From JALYQB01 sp035640155 (GTDB lineage Bacteria > Actinomycetota > Actinomycetes > Mycobacteriales > Pseudonocardiaceae), in contig DASQWR010000164.1 in the NCBI GenBank assembly GCA_035640155.1, positions 1 to 10,690 of the forward strand: a stretch of DNA of 10,690 nucleotides, in the 5' to 3' direction. Below the pieces are notes generated by a model, which was not told where the DNA came from, did no database searches, and saw nothing but the letters and a program-made list of their open reading frames with translations. Both the position numbers and the translations under genes were made by a program. Positions 1-6,000 of the stretch are shown one piece after another; position 1 is the first letter of the stretch, and each line of letters starts with the position of its first letter.

Positions 1-696
1 CACCACGTCCGCGCCGTGCGCGCGCAGTGCGGCGGCCTGGCCTGCGCGGTCGACGCCCACCACGTGGCCGAAGCCGCCGGCACGACCGGCTGCCACGCCC
101 GAGAGCGCGTCCTCGAACACCGCCGCCGCCGGCGGCGCGACGCCCAGCGCCCGTGCCCCGGCGAGAAAGGAGTCCGGTGCAGGTTTGCCGCGTAGCCCGT
201 CGCGCTGGATCGTCACCCCGTCGATGCGGGCCTGCACGAAGGTGGCAAGCCCGGTGGCTTCGAGCACCGCTGCAGCGTTGGCCGAGGACGTGACCACTGC
301 GATCGCGACACCCGCGTCGGCCGTGGCCTGCAGGTAGCGGGCCGAGCCCGGGTACGCGCTGACGCCGCCGCGGTCGATCAGGTCCAGCAGGAGTGCGTTC
401 TTGCGGTTGCCCACCCCGTGCACGGTCCTCGCGTCCGGGGGGTCGTCCGGTTCGCCTTCGGGCAGCATGATGTTCCGCGAGGCGAGGAACTCCCGAACCC
501 CGTCGTAGCGTGGCCGGCCATCGACGTGCGCGAGGTAGTCCTGCTCGGTGAACTCGGCAAAGCCCGGACCGGCGCGTTCCCGCAACAGTGCGTCGAACGT
601 CTCCTTCCATGCCTCGCGGTGCAGGGTCGCTGTGCTGGTCAGCACGCCGTCGAGGTCGAACAGGCAGGCCGTGATTCCATCCGGTAGTCCGATCAC
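1..696 (-). CDS. Beta-phosphoglucomutase-family HAD phosphatase/mutase, 3' end beyond window
   Basis: The frame is open for 232 codons from a GTG at 696 to the window edge, so the C-terminus is missing. It shows all the HAD motifs. FDLDGVLT at residues 13-20 carries nucleophile Asp14 and acid/base Asp16. VVTSSAN (134-140) is motif II, GKPAPD (170-175) supplies Lys171, and VFEDALSGVAAG (193-204) carries the Mg-binding Glu195/Asp196. Residues of about 30-110 form the helical cap that selects the substrate. It closely resembles, from memory, mycobacterial Rv3400. Enzymes of this family interconvert beta-glucose 1-phosphate and glucose 6-phosphate, and often sit next to a GH65 kojibiose/trehalose/maltose phosphorylase, which would lie just left of this window. 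The start is set by a TAG four codons upstream; the ribosome site is weak (GCAGG, 12 nt away). It follows the methyltransferase gene closely and may share its transcript. The family is certain; the exact sugar phosphate is not. Confidence 0.92.
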   Translation of the reverse strand, partial: MIGLPDGITACLFDLDGVLTSTATLHREAWKETFDALLRERAGPGFAEFTEQDYLAHVDGRPRYDGVREFLASRNIMLPEGEPDDPPDARTVHGVGNRKNALLLDLIDRGGVSAYPGSARYLQATADAGVAIAVVTSSANAAAVLEATGLATFVQARIDGVTIQRDGLRGKPAPDSFLAGARALGVAPPAAAVFEDALSGVAAGRAGGFGHVVGVDRAGQAAALRAHGADVV

Positions 697-759
697 GGGA
701 GGAAGCTACCTGCCCGGCTCGAACCTCAGCGCAGCAGCTTGTCCAGTGTCACCGGAAGG

Positions 760-1636
760 TCACGCAGGGCGAGGCGGATCGACGGCCGTGGCGACGTGCA
801 CCGTGTGGGCCGCCAGCAGGAACACGTCGTCGCGACCGCCGACGTAGTACGGACCGGCCGGTTCGAGGAGCTGGTCGACGGCGTGCCGGTCGGCCTCGTC
901 GATCCAGGGGCCGGCCACCTCCCGCAGCCCGGAGAGCCACCGCACGACCGCGGCTCGGACCTGATCGGTCGGCTCGGGCTCGTCGATCAGGTAGCTGAAA
1001 CGAGCTCACCTCGGTCAGGCCCGCGTCCCGCAGCGCACGGCCCCAGCCGACGGGTAGACGTACCGCCCCCTCCATTCCAGCGCGTGCACAGAACCATTTC
1101 CCGTGCGCTGCGGTGAGTCGCCCCTGGAGGCCGGGTTCGCCCACGCCGACGTCCCACGGCAGGAACCGCTGCTCCAGCCCGCTCTCGACGATGGCGAGCC
1201 GACCCCCGGGCGAGACCAGCGCGGCCAGCCGGTCGAGCCCTCGCTGCTGGTCGGGCAGGTGGTGCACGACGAAGGAGGCGAACACGAGATCCGCCCTCGG
1301 GACTGTGTTCAGCAGCTCGTCGCTGGCTGCGTCGGCGCGAACGGCCTGCATCTCGACGAGCGGCCCGGCAGCCGCAGTGACCTGCGCGGCTGCGGCGTCG
1401 AGCAGCTCGGGAACCGAGTCGACCAGCACCACCGTGCCGCCGGAGCCGGACAAGGCGTCGACGAAAGCCACGCCCATCCCGCCAGCGCCGGAGCCCACGT
1501 CGACGACCATCCGGGTCTGCGGCCCTACGAGCCGCCGAGCCAGTGCACGGCGCGCCCCGGCGGCCACCGCGTCGGCCTCGCGCAGCCGGTGCAACCAGGT
1601 GGTCCAGTCGATCCCGTCGTGCGTATGTCCCGCCAC
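760..1636 (-). pseudogene. Class I SAM-dependent methyltransferase, frameshifted
   Basis: A GTG at 1636 opens a Rossmann-fold methyltransferase. The SAM-binding motif VDVGSGAGGMG is at residues 45-55, followed by acidic VLVDS (70-74), ADLVFASFVVHHLPD (115-129) and PGGRLAIVES (143-152). At 998-1000 (AAA on the plus strand) the frame breaks. The first frame turns into Arg-rich low-quality sequence ending at 749, while the -1 frame continues sensibly as FSYLIDEPEPTDQ and on to VFLLAAHTVHVA, stopping at 760. Removing one base restores about 291 residues, a normal length. The third frame then encodes a plausible tail (LRDLPVTLDKLLR) to a TGA at 726, so a second shift near 770-785 is possible. No Shine-Dalgarno is visible; the frame is blocked upstream by a TAA. 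The substrate cannot be told. It may be a real pseudogene or a homopolymer sequencing error. Confidence 0.8.
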
Positions 1637-1643
1637 GGGGGCG

Positions 1644-1649
1644 ACGCTA
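1644..1649 (-). promoter_or_regulatory. Possible -10 element for leaderless methyltransferase transcript
   Basis: On the minus strand TAGCGT (TAnnnT) lies exactly 7 nt before the GTG at 1636, and there is no ribosome-binding site. That layout is typical of actinobacterial leaderless transcripts, where transcription begins at the start codon. No good -35 is visible, so this is only suggestive. Confidence 0.3.
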
Positions 1650-1760
1650 CCGGTGGTCAGTTACCGTCTACGTTGGGCGCGAGTCGGAACGTGCGACAGC
1701 GCCAGCGGCCGCCAGCGGTTCGTCGGCTCACCGGGCCGCTGACGGCCGTCGGTTGCGTCC

Positions 1761-2225
1761 CTACCCGGCCCTGCGCCCCGACGCCAGGAGACCGCCAGAG
1801 ACGACCGCGATGAGCAGGGCGGCAATAGTGAGCGCGACGTGCAACCAGTTGTCGGCAGGGTTGACCGGGATCAGATTCACCACGTCGTTGCCGTCGATGA
1901 AGCCCAACACGGTCACCGCGAGGTAGGCCACGCCGAAGATCAGCAAGCCGGCCACCGCCGCACCTGCTGTGGCTGCCATGAGCACCAGGAATGCCCCGGT
2001 GGCGATGTGCACCACGTTGTGCCAGCCGTTGACCTCGAAGACGATGAAGTTCTGGCCCTGCAGATCGGCCCCGGTGGTGAAGTCGCTGCCGCCGAAGAAG
2101 AAGCCGAGCACGCCGACGGCGATGAGAACCGCACCTCCCACGAGGCACGAGACCTGAGCAAGGGTGCGCCCAGCACCCTCCTTGATACCCGCCCGGCGAG
2201 CACTGTCGGGTTCTGACGCCTGCAT
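1761..2225 (-). CDS. DUF4383 family four-helix membrane protein
   Basis: This is a 154-residue protein with four predicted membrane helices at about 22-45, 69-88, 90-111 and 127-148, and a short polar N-terminus. It carries the marks I associate with DUF4383: GWHNVVHIATG (67-77) at the start of helix 2, and the matching NWLHVAL (126-132) at helix 4. The repeated Trp-x-x-His pattern suggests an internal duplication of a two-helix unit. The molecular function is unknown. The start ATG is well supported by GAGGAGGAG at 2232-2240, ending six bases upstream. A stress-type promoter lies just upstream (2268-2292), so the gene is probably transcribed on its own and induced by stress or in stationary phase (inference). 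The downstream 124-nt gap to the methyltransferase shows only a weak 6-bp inverted repeat (1713-1741). Confidence 0.88.
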   Translation of the reverse strand: MQASEPDSARRAGIKEGAGRTLAQVSCLVGGAVLIAVGVLGFFFGGSDFTTGADLQGQNFIVFEVNGWHNVVHIATGAFLVLMAATAGAAVAGLLIFGVAYLAVTVLGFIDGNDVVNLIPVNPADNWLHVALTIAALLIAVVSGGLLASGRRAG

Positions 2226-2267
2226 TCGACTCTCCTCCTCAAATCAGGATCCGGTACGTGACGGGGT

Positions 2268-2292
2268 TTACCCTGCTCGATCTGAGCGAAAC
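2268..2292 (-). promoter_or_regulatory. Sigma-B/sigma-F-type promoter of the DUF4383 gene
   Basis: The minus strand reads GTTT (2292-2289), 15 bases, then GGGTAA (2273-2268). This matches the actinobacterial general-stress sigma consensus GTTT-N14-17-GGGTAT at all but the last base. It lies 42 nt upstream of the DUF4383 start, leaving room for a short leader that includes its strong ribosome-binding site. The assignment is by pattern and position. Confidence 0.6.
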
Positions 2293-2310
2293 CCAGCCGG
2301 TCGGGTACCG

Positions 2311-2325
2311 GGAAGCGTCGCTTCC
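2311..2325. repeat. 15-bp perfect palindrome upstream of the DUF4383 promoter
   Basis: GGAAGCG-T-CGCTTCC is a 7+1+7 perfect inverted repeat lying 18 bp upstream of the -35 element at 2289-2292. Its place in non-coding DNA next to a promoter fits an operator for a dimeric regulator. With a one-base centre it is less natural as an RNA hairpin, though a 5-bp stem with 5-nt loop could form. Confidence 0.4.
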
Positions 2326-2392
2326 GCGGGGTACGCCCGTTGCAGGGTGGCGCGTTCGAGCTGCTGCCCCAGCACGGAGCCTCTCGGCCCGG

Positions 2393-2829
2393 TTACAGCG
2401 TGTAGGTTTCGCCGCGTTGCAGGTAGTGCACCTGGCTCGTCGGCGCGCGGCGGGTCACCTCCGCACGGAAGTCCGACAGCGGGGAGCGGAACACCCCGTA
2501 GTCGTCGTAGTGCACCGGTAGCACGCGCCGCGGCACAGGTGCAGCCGGCTCGCCGCGTGCGGCGTGGTGAGGATCGGCAGGCCGCGGTCCAGCCCTCGGC
2601 GGGCGACCCGGTCGAAGTGGTCACCATGCAGGTGGGAGAGCACCACCGCGTCCAGCTGCGGTAGCTGATCGATCTCCAGCGCGGGGTCGGTGAGCCGCCG
2701 GGAGGCCAGCCCCTTGCCCAGGTACGCCCACTGCCCGCGGTGCAGGAAGTTCGGGTCGGTGAGCAGGGTGAACCCACCGAGCCGCAGCACCGTCGTCGCC
2801 GTTCCCACGAACTGCACCGAGACCGTCAT
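2393..2829 (-). pseudogene. MBL-fold metallo-hydrolase with internal deletion
   Basis: The ATG at 2829 has a GGGGGA just upstream and begins a typical metallo-beta-lactamase-fold protein: MTVSVQFVGTATTVLRLGGF, then TDPNF, then the metal motif SHLHGDHFD (65-73) and LTTPHAASRL (87-96). At about 2521-2540 the reading jumps. The next good sequence is in another frame, VLPVHYDDYGVFRSPLSDF, ending in ETYTL and a TAA at 2393. In relatives HYDDY lies near the C-terminus, after the metal ligands of the H-A-P-G and S-G-D motifs. Here roughly 100 residues holding those ligands are absent and the two halves are out of frame. The total of 437 nt is little more than half the usual 240-270 codons. The product, if any, cannot have a complete dinuclear metal site. 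It is either a genuine deletion pseudogene or a collapsed assembly. Confidence 0.82.
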
Positions 2830-2934
2830 GGTCCCCCGGGTACCCGCTCCCACCGGTCCACCCGTCCGGCCTGCGAGCGCGCCTCCAGCCCGTTCGAGCA
2901 CTGTGGACGCTGCTCGCCAGGCGTGCCCGACCGC

Positions 2935-3549
2935 TCAGGAACCGAATGGTGGCGGCGCGTCGACGTCGAAGTTCTGCGGGCGGGCAGTGCAGGACGCGCC
3001 CGGCTCGGGGTGGGTGTTGGGGTTCGCCCGCAGCGCGCGGAGGAACTGGTCGACACGGGGGTCGTCGGCCTCCTGGACCATCAGCTGGTGCCCCCAGGAC
3101 TGCAGCGAGATCGGTCCATCGAGCCCGGGATAGGGCGAGAGCATCGTGTAGGGCCGGCCCTCGACCCGGTTCACCAGGGACGCCAGCTCTTCGCCGCTGA
3201 TCCGGCCCGGGTGGTAGGCGATCCAGACGGCACCGTGCTCGAGGGAGTGCACCATGTTCTCGTCGCGCACCGCGGTGTCGTAGACGGTGCCGTTGCACTC
3301 GGCCCAGGCCGCGTCGTGCGATCCGCCGAACGGCGGGCTCTGCTCGTAGCGGATGCGCTCGGTTCGGGGCACGTGGGCGCTCGTGGCGGGTGGCTCGACG
3401 ACGATGCCCTCGATCCGGGTGGACGGGTCGGGGTCCGCAGCGGTGGGGGTGAACGCCGCCAGTGGGTCGACGGGGTCCGGGTCGGGTGCGCAGGCCACCA
3501 CGAGGGGGAGCAATGTGGCCACCAGGGCCGGGCACAGCCGGACTCGCAT
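2935..3549 (-). CDS. DUF3105 family lipoprotein
   Basis: I start at the ATG at 3549, not the upstream in-frame GTG-type start at 3594. GGGGAGGAA lies 5-6 nt before it, and the protein then opens with a clean lipoprotein signal, MRVRLCPALVATLLPLVVAC. The lipobox is VVAC with Cys20 as the acylated residue. The 204-residue product would be exported and anchored to the outer face of the membrane after a Pro/Asp-rich linker (21-43). The DUF3105 core is complete: YEQSPPFGGSH (68-78), NGTVYDTAV (86-94), ENMVHSLEHGAVWIAY (97-112) and MLSPYPGL (136-143). His78, His101 and His105 are positioned like possible metal ligands, and Cys85 and Cys187 could pair (inference). No function is established for the family. 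It lies after the rho terminator; no clear promoter is seen, so its transcription is unresolved. Confidence 0.88.
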   Translation of the reverse strand: MRVRLCPALVATLLPLVVACAPDPDPVDPLAAFTPTAADPDPSTRIEGIVVEPPATSAHVPRTERIRYEQSPPFGGSHDAAWAECNGTVYDTAVRDENMVHSLEHGAVWIAYHPGRISGEELASLVNRVEGRPYTMLSPYPGLDGPISLQSWGHQLMVQEADDPRVDQFLRALRANPNTHPEPGASCTARPQNFDVDAPPPFGS

Positions 3550-3612
3550 GTCGGTTCCTCCCCGTCCAGGCGCATCCCCGAGCAGTGCAGGCACGGTACT
3601 CCTGGGGACCGA

Positions 3613-3658
3613 CGAGCCGAGGAGGCCCCACCAGGAACCAGTGGGCCTCCTCGGCTCG
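3613..3658 (-). terminator. Strong intrinsic terminator hairpin after rho
   Basis: CGAGCCGAGGAGGCCC (3613-3628) pairs perfectly with GGGCCTCCTCGGCTCG (3643-3658), a 16-bp GC-rich stem with a 14-nt loop. It begins 9 nt after the rho stop. There is no U-run after it on the minus strand, as is common for actinobacterial terminators. It separates rho from the DUF3105 gene; being symmetric, it might also block transcription from the other side. Confidence 0.85.
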
Positions 3659-3667
3659 CAGCGGGGG

Positions 3668-5680
3668 TCAGTCGTCGCCGTTGCCGCCCGGGGTGGACTT
3701 CGACACCTGCATCAGGAACTCGATGTTGGTGCGGGTCTTGCGCAGCCGGTCCAGCAGCAGGTTGATGGCCTGCTGCGAGTCCAGCCCGGAGAGCACCTGG
3801 CGCAGCTTGACGTTGATTGCCAGCTCGTCCGGCGCGAGCAGCAGCTCCTCCTTGCGGGTGCTGGAGGGGTTCACGTCGATGGCCGGGAAGATCCGCTTGT
3901 CGGCGATCTTCCGGTCCAGCTTCAGCTCGGCGTTGCCGGTGCCCTTGAACTCCTCGAAGATCACGGTGTCCATCGTCGACCCGGTCTCCACCAGAGCGGT
4001 GGCGAAGATGGTCAGCGAGCCACCGTCCTCGATGTTGCGCGCCGCACCGAGGAAGCGCTTCGGCGGGTAGAGCGCGGTGGAGTCGACACCACCGGACAGG
4101 ATCCGGCCTGACGCGGGCGCCGCCAGGTTGTAGGCCCGGCCCAACCGGGTGATCGAGTCGAGCAGCACGACGACGTCGTGGCCCATCTCGACGAGGCGCT
4201 TGGCCCGCTCGATGGCGAGCTCCGACACCGCGGTGTGGTCCGACGGCGGGCGGTCGAACGTCGAGGCGATGACCTCACCCTTCACCGACCGCTGCATGTC
4301 GGTGACCTCCTCCGGCCGCTCGTCGACGAGGACGACCATGAGGTGGCACTCGGGGTTGTTCGTGGTGATCGCGTTGGCGATCGCCTGCAGCACCATCGTC
4401 TTGCCCGCCTTGGGCGGAGAGACGATCAGCGCACGCTGACCCTTGCCGATCGGCATCACCAGGTCGATGACCCGGGTGGTGAGCAGGTGCTGCTCGGTCT
4501 CCAGGCGCAGCCGGTCGTTCGGGTAGAGCGGTGTCAGCTTGGTGAACTCCGGGCGGGTGCGCGCCGCCTCCGGCTCCAGGCCGTTGATCGAGTCCACCCG
4601 CACCAGCGGGTTGAACTTCTGCCGCTGCTGCTCGCCGTCCCGGGGCTGGCGCACCATGCCGGTGATCGCGTCGCCGCGGCGCAGGCCGTGTCGACGCACC
4701 AGTGAGAGCGACACGTACACGTCGTTCGGACCGGAGAGGTAACCCGAGGTCCGGACGAATGCGTAGTTGTCGAGCACGTCCAGGATGCCGGCGACAGGCA
4801 GCAGGACATCGTCCTCGTGAACCTCGAGATCGCCCACGTCACGGCGGTCGTTGCGGTCCCCGCGGTCGCCGCGGCCGCGGCGGTTGCGGTCCCGGAAGCG
4901 GCGGCCCCGGCGGCGTCCACCGTCGTCCTCGTCGTCATCGCGCGAACCGTTGCCCTGGTTGGCCTGGCTCTGGGCCCCACCCTGGTTGCCGCCCTGGTTC
5001 TGGCCCCGGTTGGGTTGGCCACCGCGGTCCGGGTTCTGGCCACTCCGCTGGTCACCCCCGCGTCCGCCGCGGTCGGCCTCTGCCTCACCTTCGCGGCCAC
5101 CGGAACGACGCCTACGGCCGCGGACACGGTCGCCGCCGTCCTGCTCGCGGCCGGGCTGGCTGCGGCCCGGCTGGTTGCGGCCGGGCGCCTCGGTGCCCTG
5201 GTCACCAGGGCCACCGGACCCGGCATCCGGCTCGCGCGTCTCCTGTGGACGGGGCTCGGCCACCGGTGCGGGCTCGACCGCTGGCGTTGTGGTCCCGACC
5301 GCTGGTGCGGTGGCGGTCGGGGCGGCGCTGGACGTCGATTCCTCCAGTGTCAACTGGTCACCACCGCCCCCACTGCCGCCCCCCCTGTGACGTAGCCCGG
5401 CGGCCAGACCCTGCCGCTCCTTGATGGCGGCGATGAGGTCCCCCTTGCGCAGGCCCGCAGTGTCGGAGATGCCCAGTTGCCCGGCCATCTCGCGCAGTTC
5501 CGCGAGCACCATCCCGGACAAGCCGCCGCGTCGCCGGGCGGGAGCCCCGTTGGGCGCTGCCGCCTCGGATGGCTGCTCGGCCGAGGTGGGCACGCCCTGC
5601 TCGGCCGGCGGGCCGGCACCGGGCCGGTCGGATGGCGCAGCGCCGGTGATGTCGCTGCTCAGCAGATCCGTATCGCTCAC
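3668..5680 (-). CDS. rho: Transcription termination factor Rho
   Basis: Rho is a hexameric RNA-dependent ATPase that ends transcription by loading on C-rich RNA. This protein has 670 residues, against 419 in E. coli and about 600 in M. tuberculosis. In order it has a poorly conserved N-tail (1-50), the Rho_N helical domain (53-95), a long Gly/Arg/Gln/Asn-rich disordered insert (about 96-283), the cold-shock-like RNA-binding domain (284-365, with GYLSGPNDVYVS at 313-324), and the RecA-like motor. The motor has Walker A SPPKAGKT (421-428), VDERPEEV (452-459), Walker B VVVLLDSITRLGRAYN (503-518) and the Q/R-loop region (GGVDSTALYPPKR, GTGNAELKLDRKIADKR). No essential motor motif is missing. The GTG start has AGGAAGGA upstream with good spacing. 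The gene has its own promoter and long leader after thrB, and a hairpin terminator follows its stop. Confidence 0.98.
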   Translation of the reverse strand: MSDTDLLSSDITGAAPSDRPGAGPPAEQGVPTSAEQPSEAAAPNGAPARRRGGLSGMVLAELREMAGQLGISDTAGLRKGDLIAAIKERQGLAAGLRHRGGGSGGGGDQLTLEESTSSAAPTATAPAVGTTTPAVEPAPVAEPRPQETREPDAGSGGPGDQGTEAPGRNQPGRSQPGREQDGGDRVRGRRRRSGGREGEAEADRGGRGGDQRSGQNPDRGGQPNRGQNQGGNQGGAQSQANQGNGSRDDDEDDGGRRRGRRFRDRNRRGRGDRGDRNDRRDVGDLEVHEDDVLLPVAGILDVLDNYAFVRTSGYLSGPNDVYVSLSLVRRHGLRRGDAITGMVRQPRDGEQQRQKFNPLVRVDSINGLEPEAARTRPEFTKLTPLYPNDRLRLETEQHLLTTRVIDLVMPIGKGQRALIVSPPKAGKTMVLQAIANAITTNNPECHLMVVLVDERPEEVTDMQRSVKGEVIASTFDRPPSDHTAVSELAIERAKRLVEMGHDVVVLLDSITRLGRAYNLAAPASGRILSGGVDSTALYPPKRFLGAARNIEDGGSLTIFATALVETGSTMDTVIFEEFKGTGNAELKLDRKIADKRIFPAIDVNPSSTRKEELLLAPDELAINVKLRQVLSGLDSQQAINLLLDRLRKTRTNIEFLMQVSKSTPGGNGDD

Positions 5681-5943
5681 GCAGGTCCTTCCTGACCGGC
5701 CCGGTGCACATCACGCGGGCCAGCGTGTCCGTCGCTCGGCGGGATGCGAACGACGCCTCGTTCCGGTGCGGGGCGCTCGTCACAGGAATGACGAGACGGC
5801 CGGCACGGGACGGGTTCGACCACGGCGACGGTCTGGTGCCTGACCTACCCGTAGCTGTCCAACCCAGACAACGGGAAGATGATCTGCCCGGAGGAGAAAC
5901 CCCCGGACTAGCACCAGGCGTCCGTGCGCGCGGTGTCTGAACA
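5681..5943 (-). promoter_or_regulatory. Long structured rho 5' leader
   Basis: About 260 nt separate the likely rho transcription start (near 5943) from its GTG. No convincing gene lies here. The leader RNA can form a hairpin at 5888-5906 (CCGGGGG/CCTCCGG, one G-U pair, 5-nt loop), a perfect 7-bp hairpin at 5776-5795 (CTCGTCA/TGACGAG, 6-nt loop), and a long-range pairing of CTGGTGC (5917-5911) with GCACCAG (5839-5833). Several pyrimidine/C-rich unstructured runs could serve as Rho loading sites. In E. coli, Rho terminates within its own leader; similar feedback here is inference. Confidence 0.45.
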
Positions 5944-5949
5944 GCAACG

Positions 5950-5978
5950 AGCGTAGACGCCGTGGCGGTCCGCAGCAA
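5950..5978 (-). promoter_or_regulatory. Sigma-A-type promoter of rho
   Basis: TTGCTG (5978-5973) and TACGCT (5955-5950) on the minus strand are separated by exactly 17 bp. Both fit actinobacterial housekeeping promoters (TTGnnn, TAnnnT). It begins 23 bp after the thrB stop, so rho can be expressed independently of the threonine genes. I see no strong terminator between thrB and this promoter, so some read-through is likely. Confidence 0.55.
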
Positions 5979-6000
5979 CAACAGGCGCCGGGAGTGTCGC

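Noticed and set aside
998..1000. Programmed ribosomal frameshifting in the methyltransferase
   Set aside because: The site has no slippery heptamer or evident downstream structure; a sequencing error or mutation is simpler.
1713..1741. Inverted repeat CAGCGG/CCGCTG after the DUF4383 gene
   Set aside because: A 6-bp stem with a 17-nt loop and no U-run is too weak to call a terminator in GC-rich DNA.
2839..2844. GGGTAC resembling a stress-sigma -10 before the MBL remnant
   Set aside because: No GTTT-like -35 at the right distance, and it is only 9 nt before the ATG.
2740..3765. 341-codon plus-strand open frame
   Set aside because: It is antisense to the DUF3105 gene, the MBL remnant and the rho 3' end, and runs through the rho terminator. 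It shows no recognisable domain.
4817..5395. Plus-strand frame that looks like a hydrophobic Ala/Val/Leu-rich membrane protein
   Set aside because: It is the complement of the Arg/Gly/Asn-coding part of the rho insert, and such complements read as Ala/Pro/Val. It has no ribosome site.
5781..5914. 44-codon possible leader peptide on the minus strand starting at GTG 5914
   Set aside because: It has no ribosome-binding site and no regulatory codon run. The open length is expected at this GC content.
5704..5940. 78-codon plus-strand open frame in the rho leader
   Set aside because: It has no Shine-Dalgarno and no recognisable family, and it opposes the predicted rho leader.
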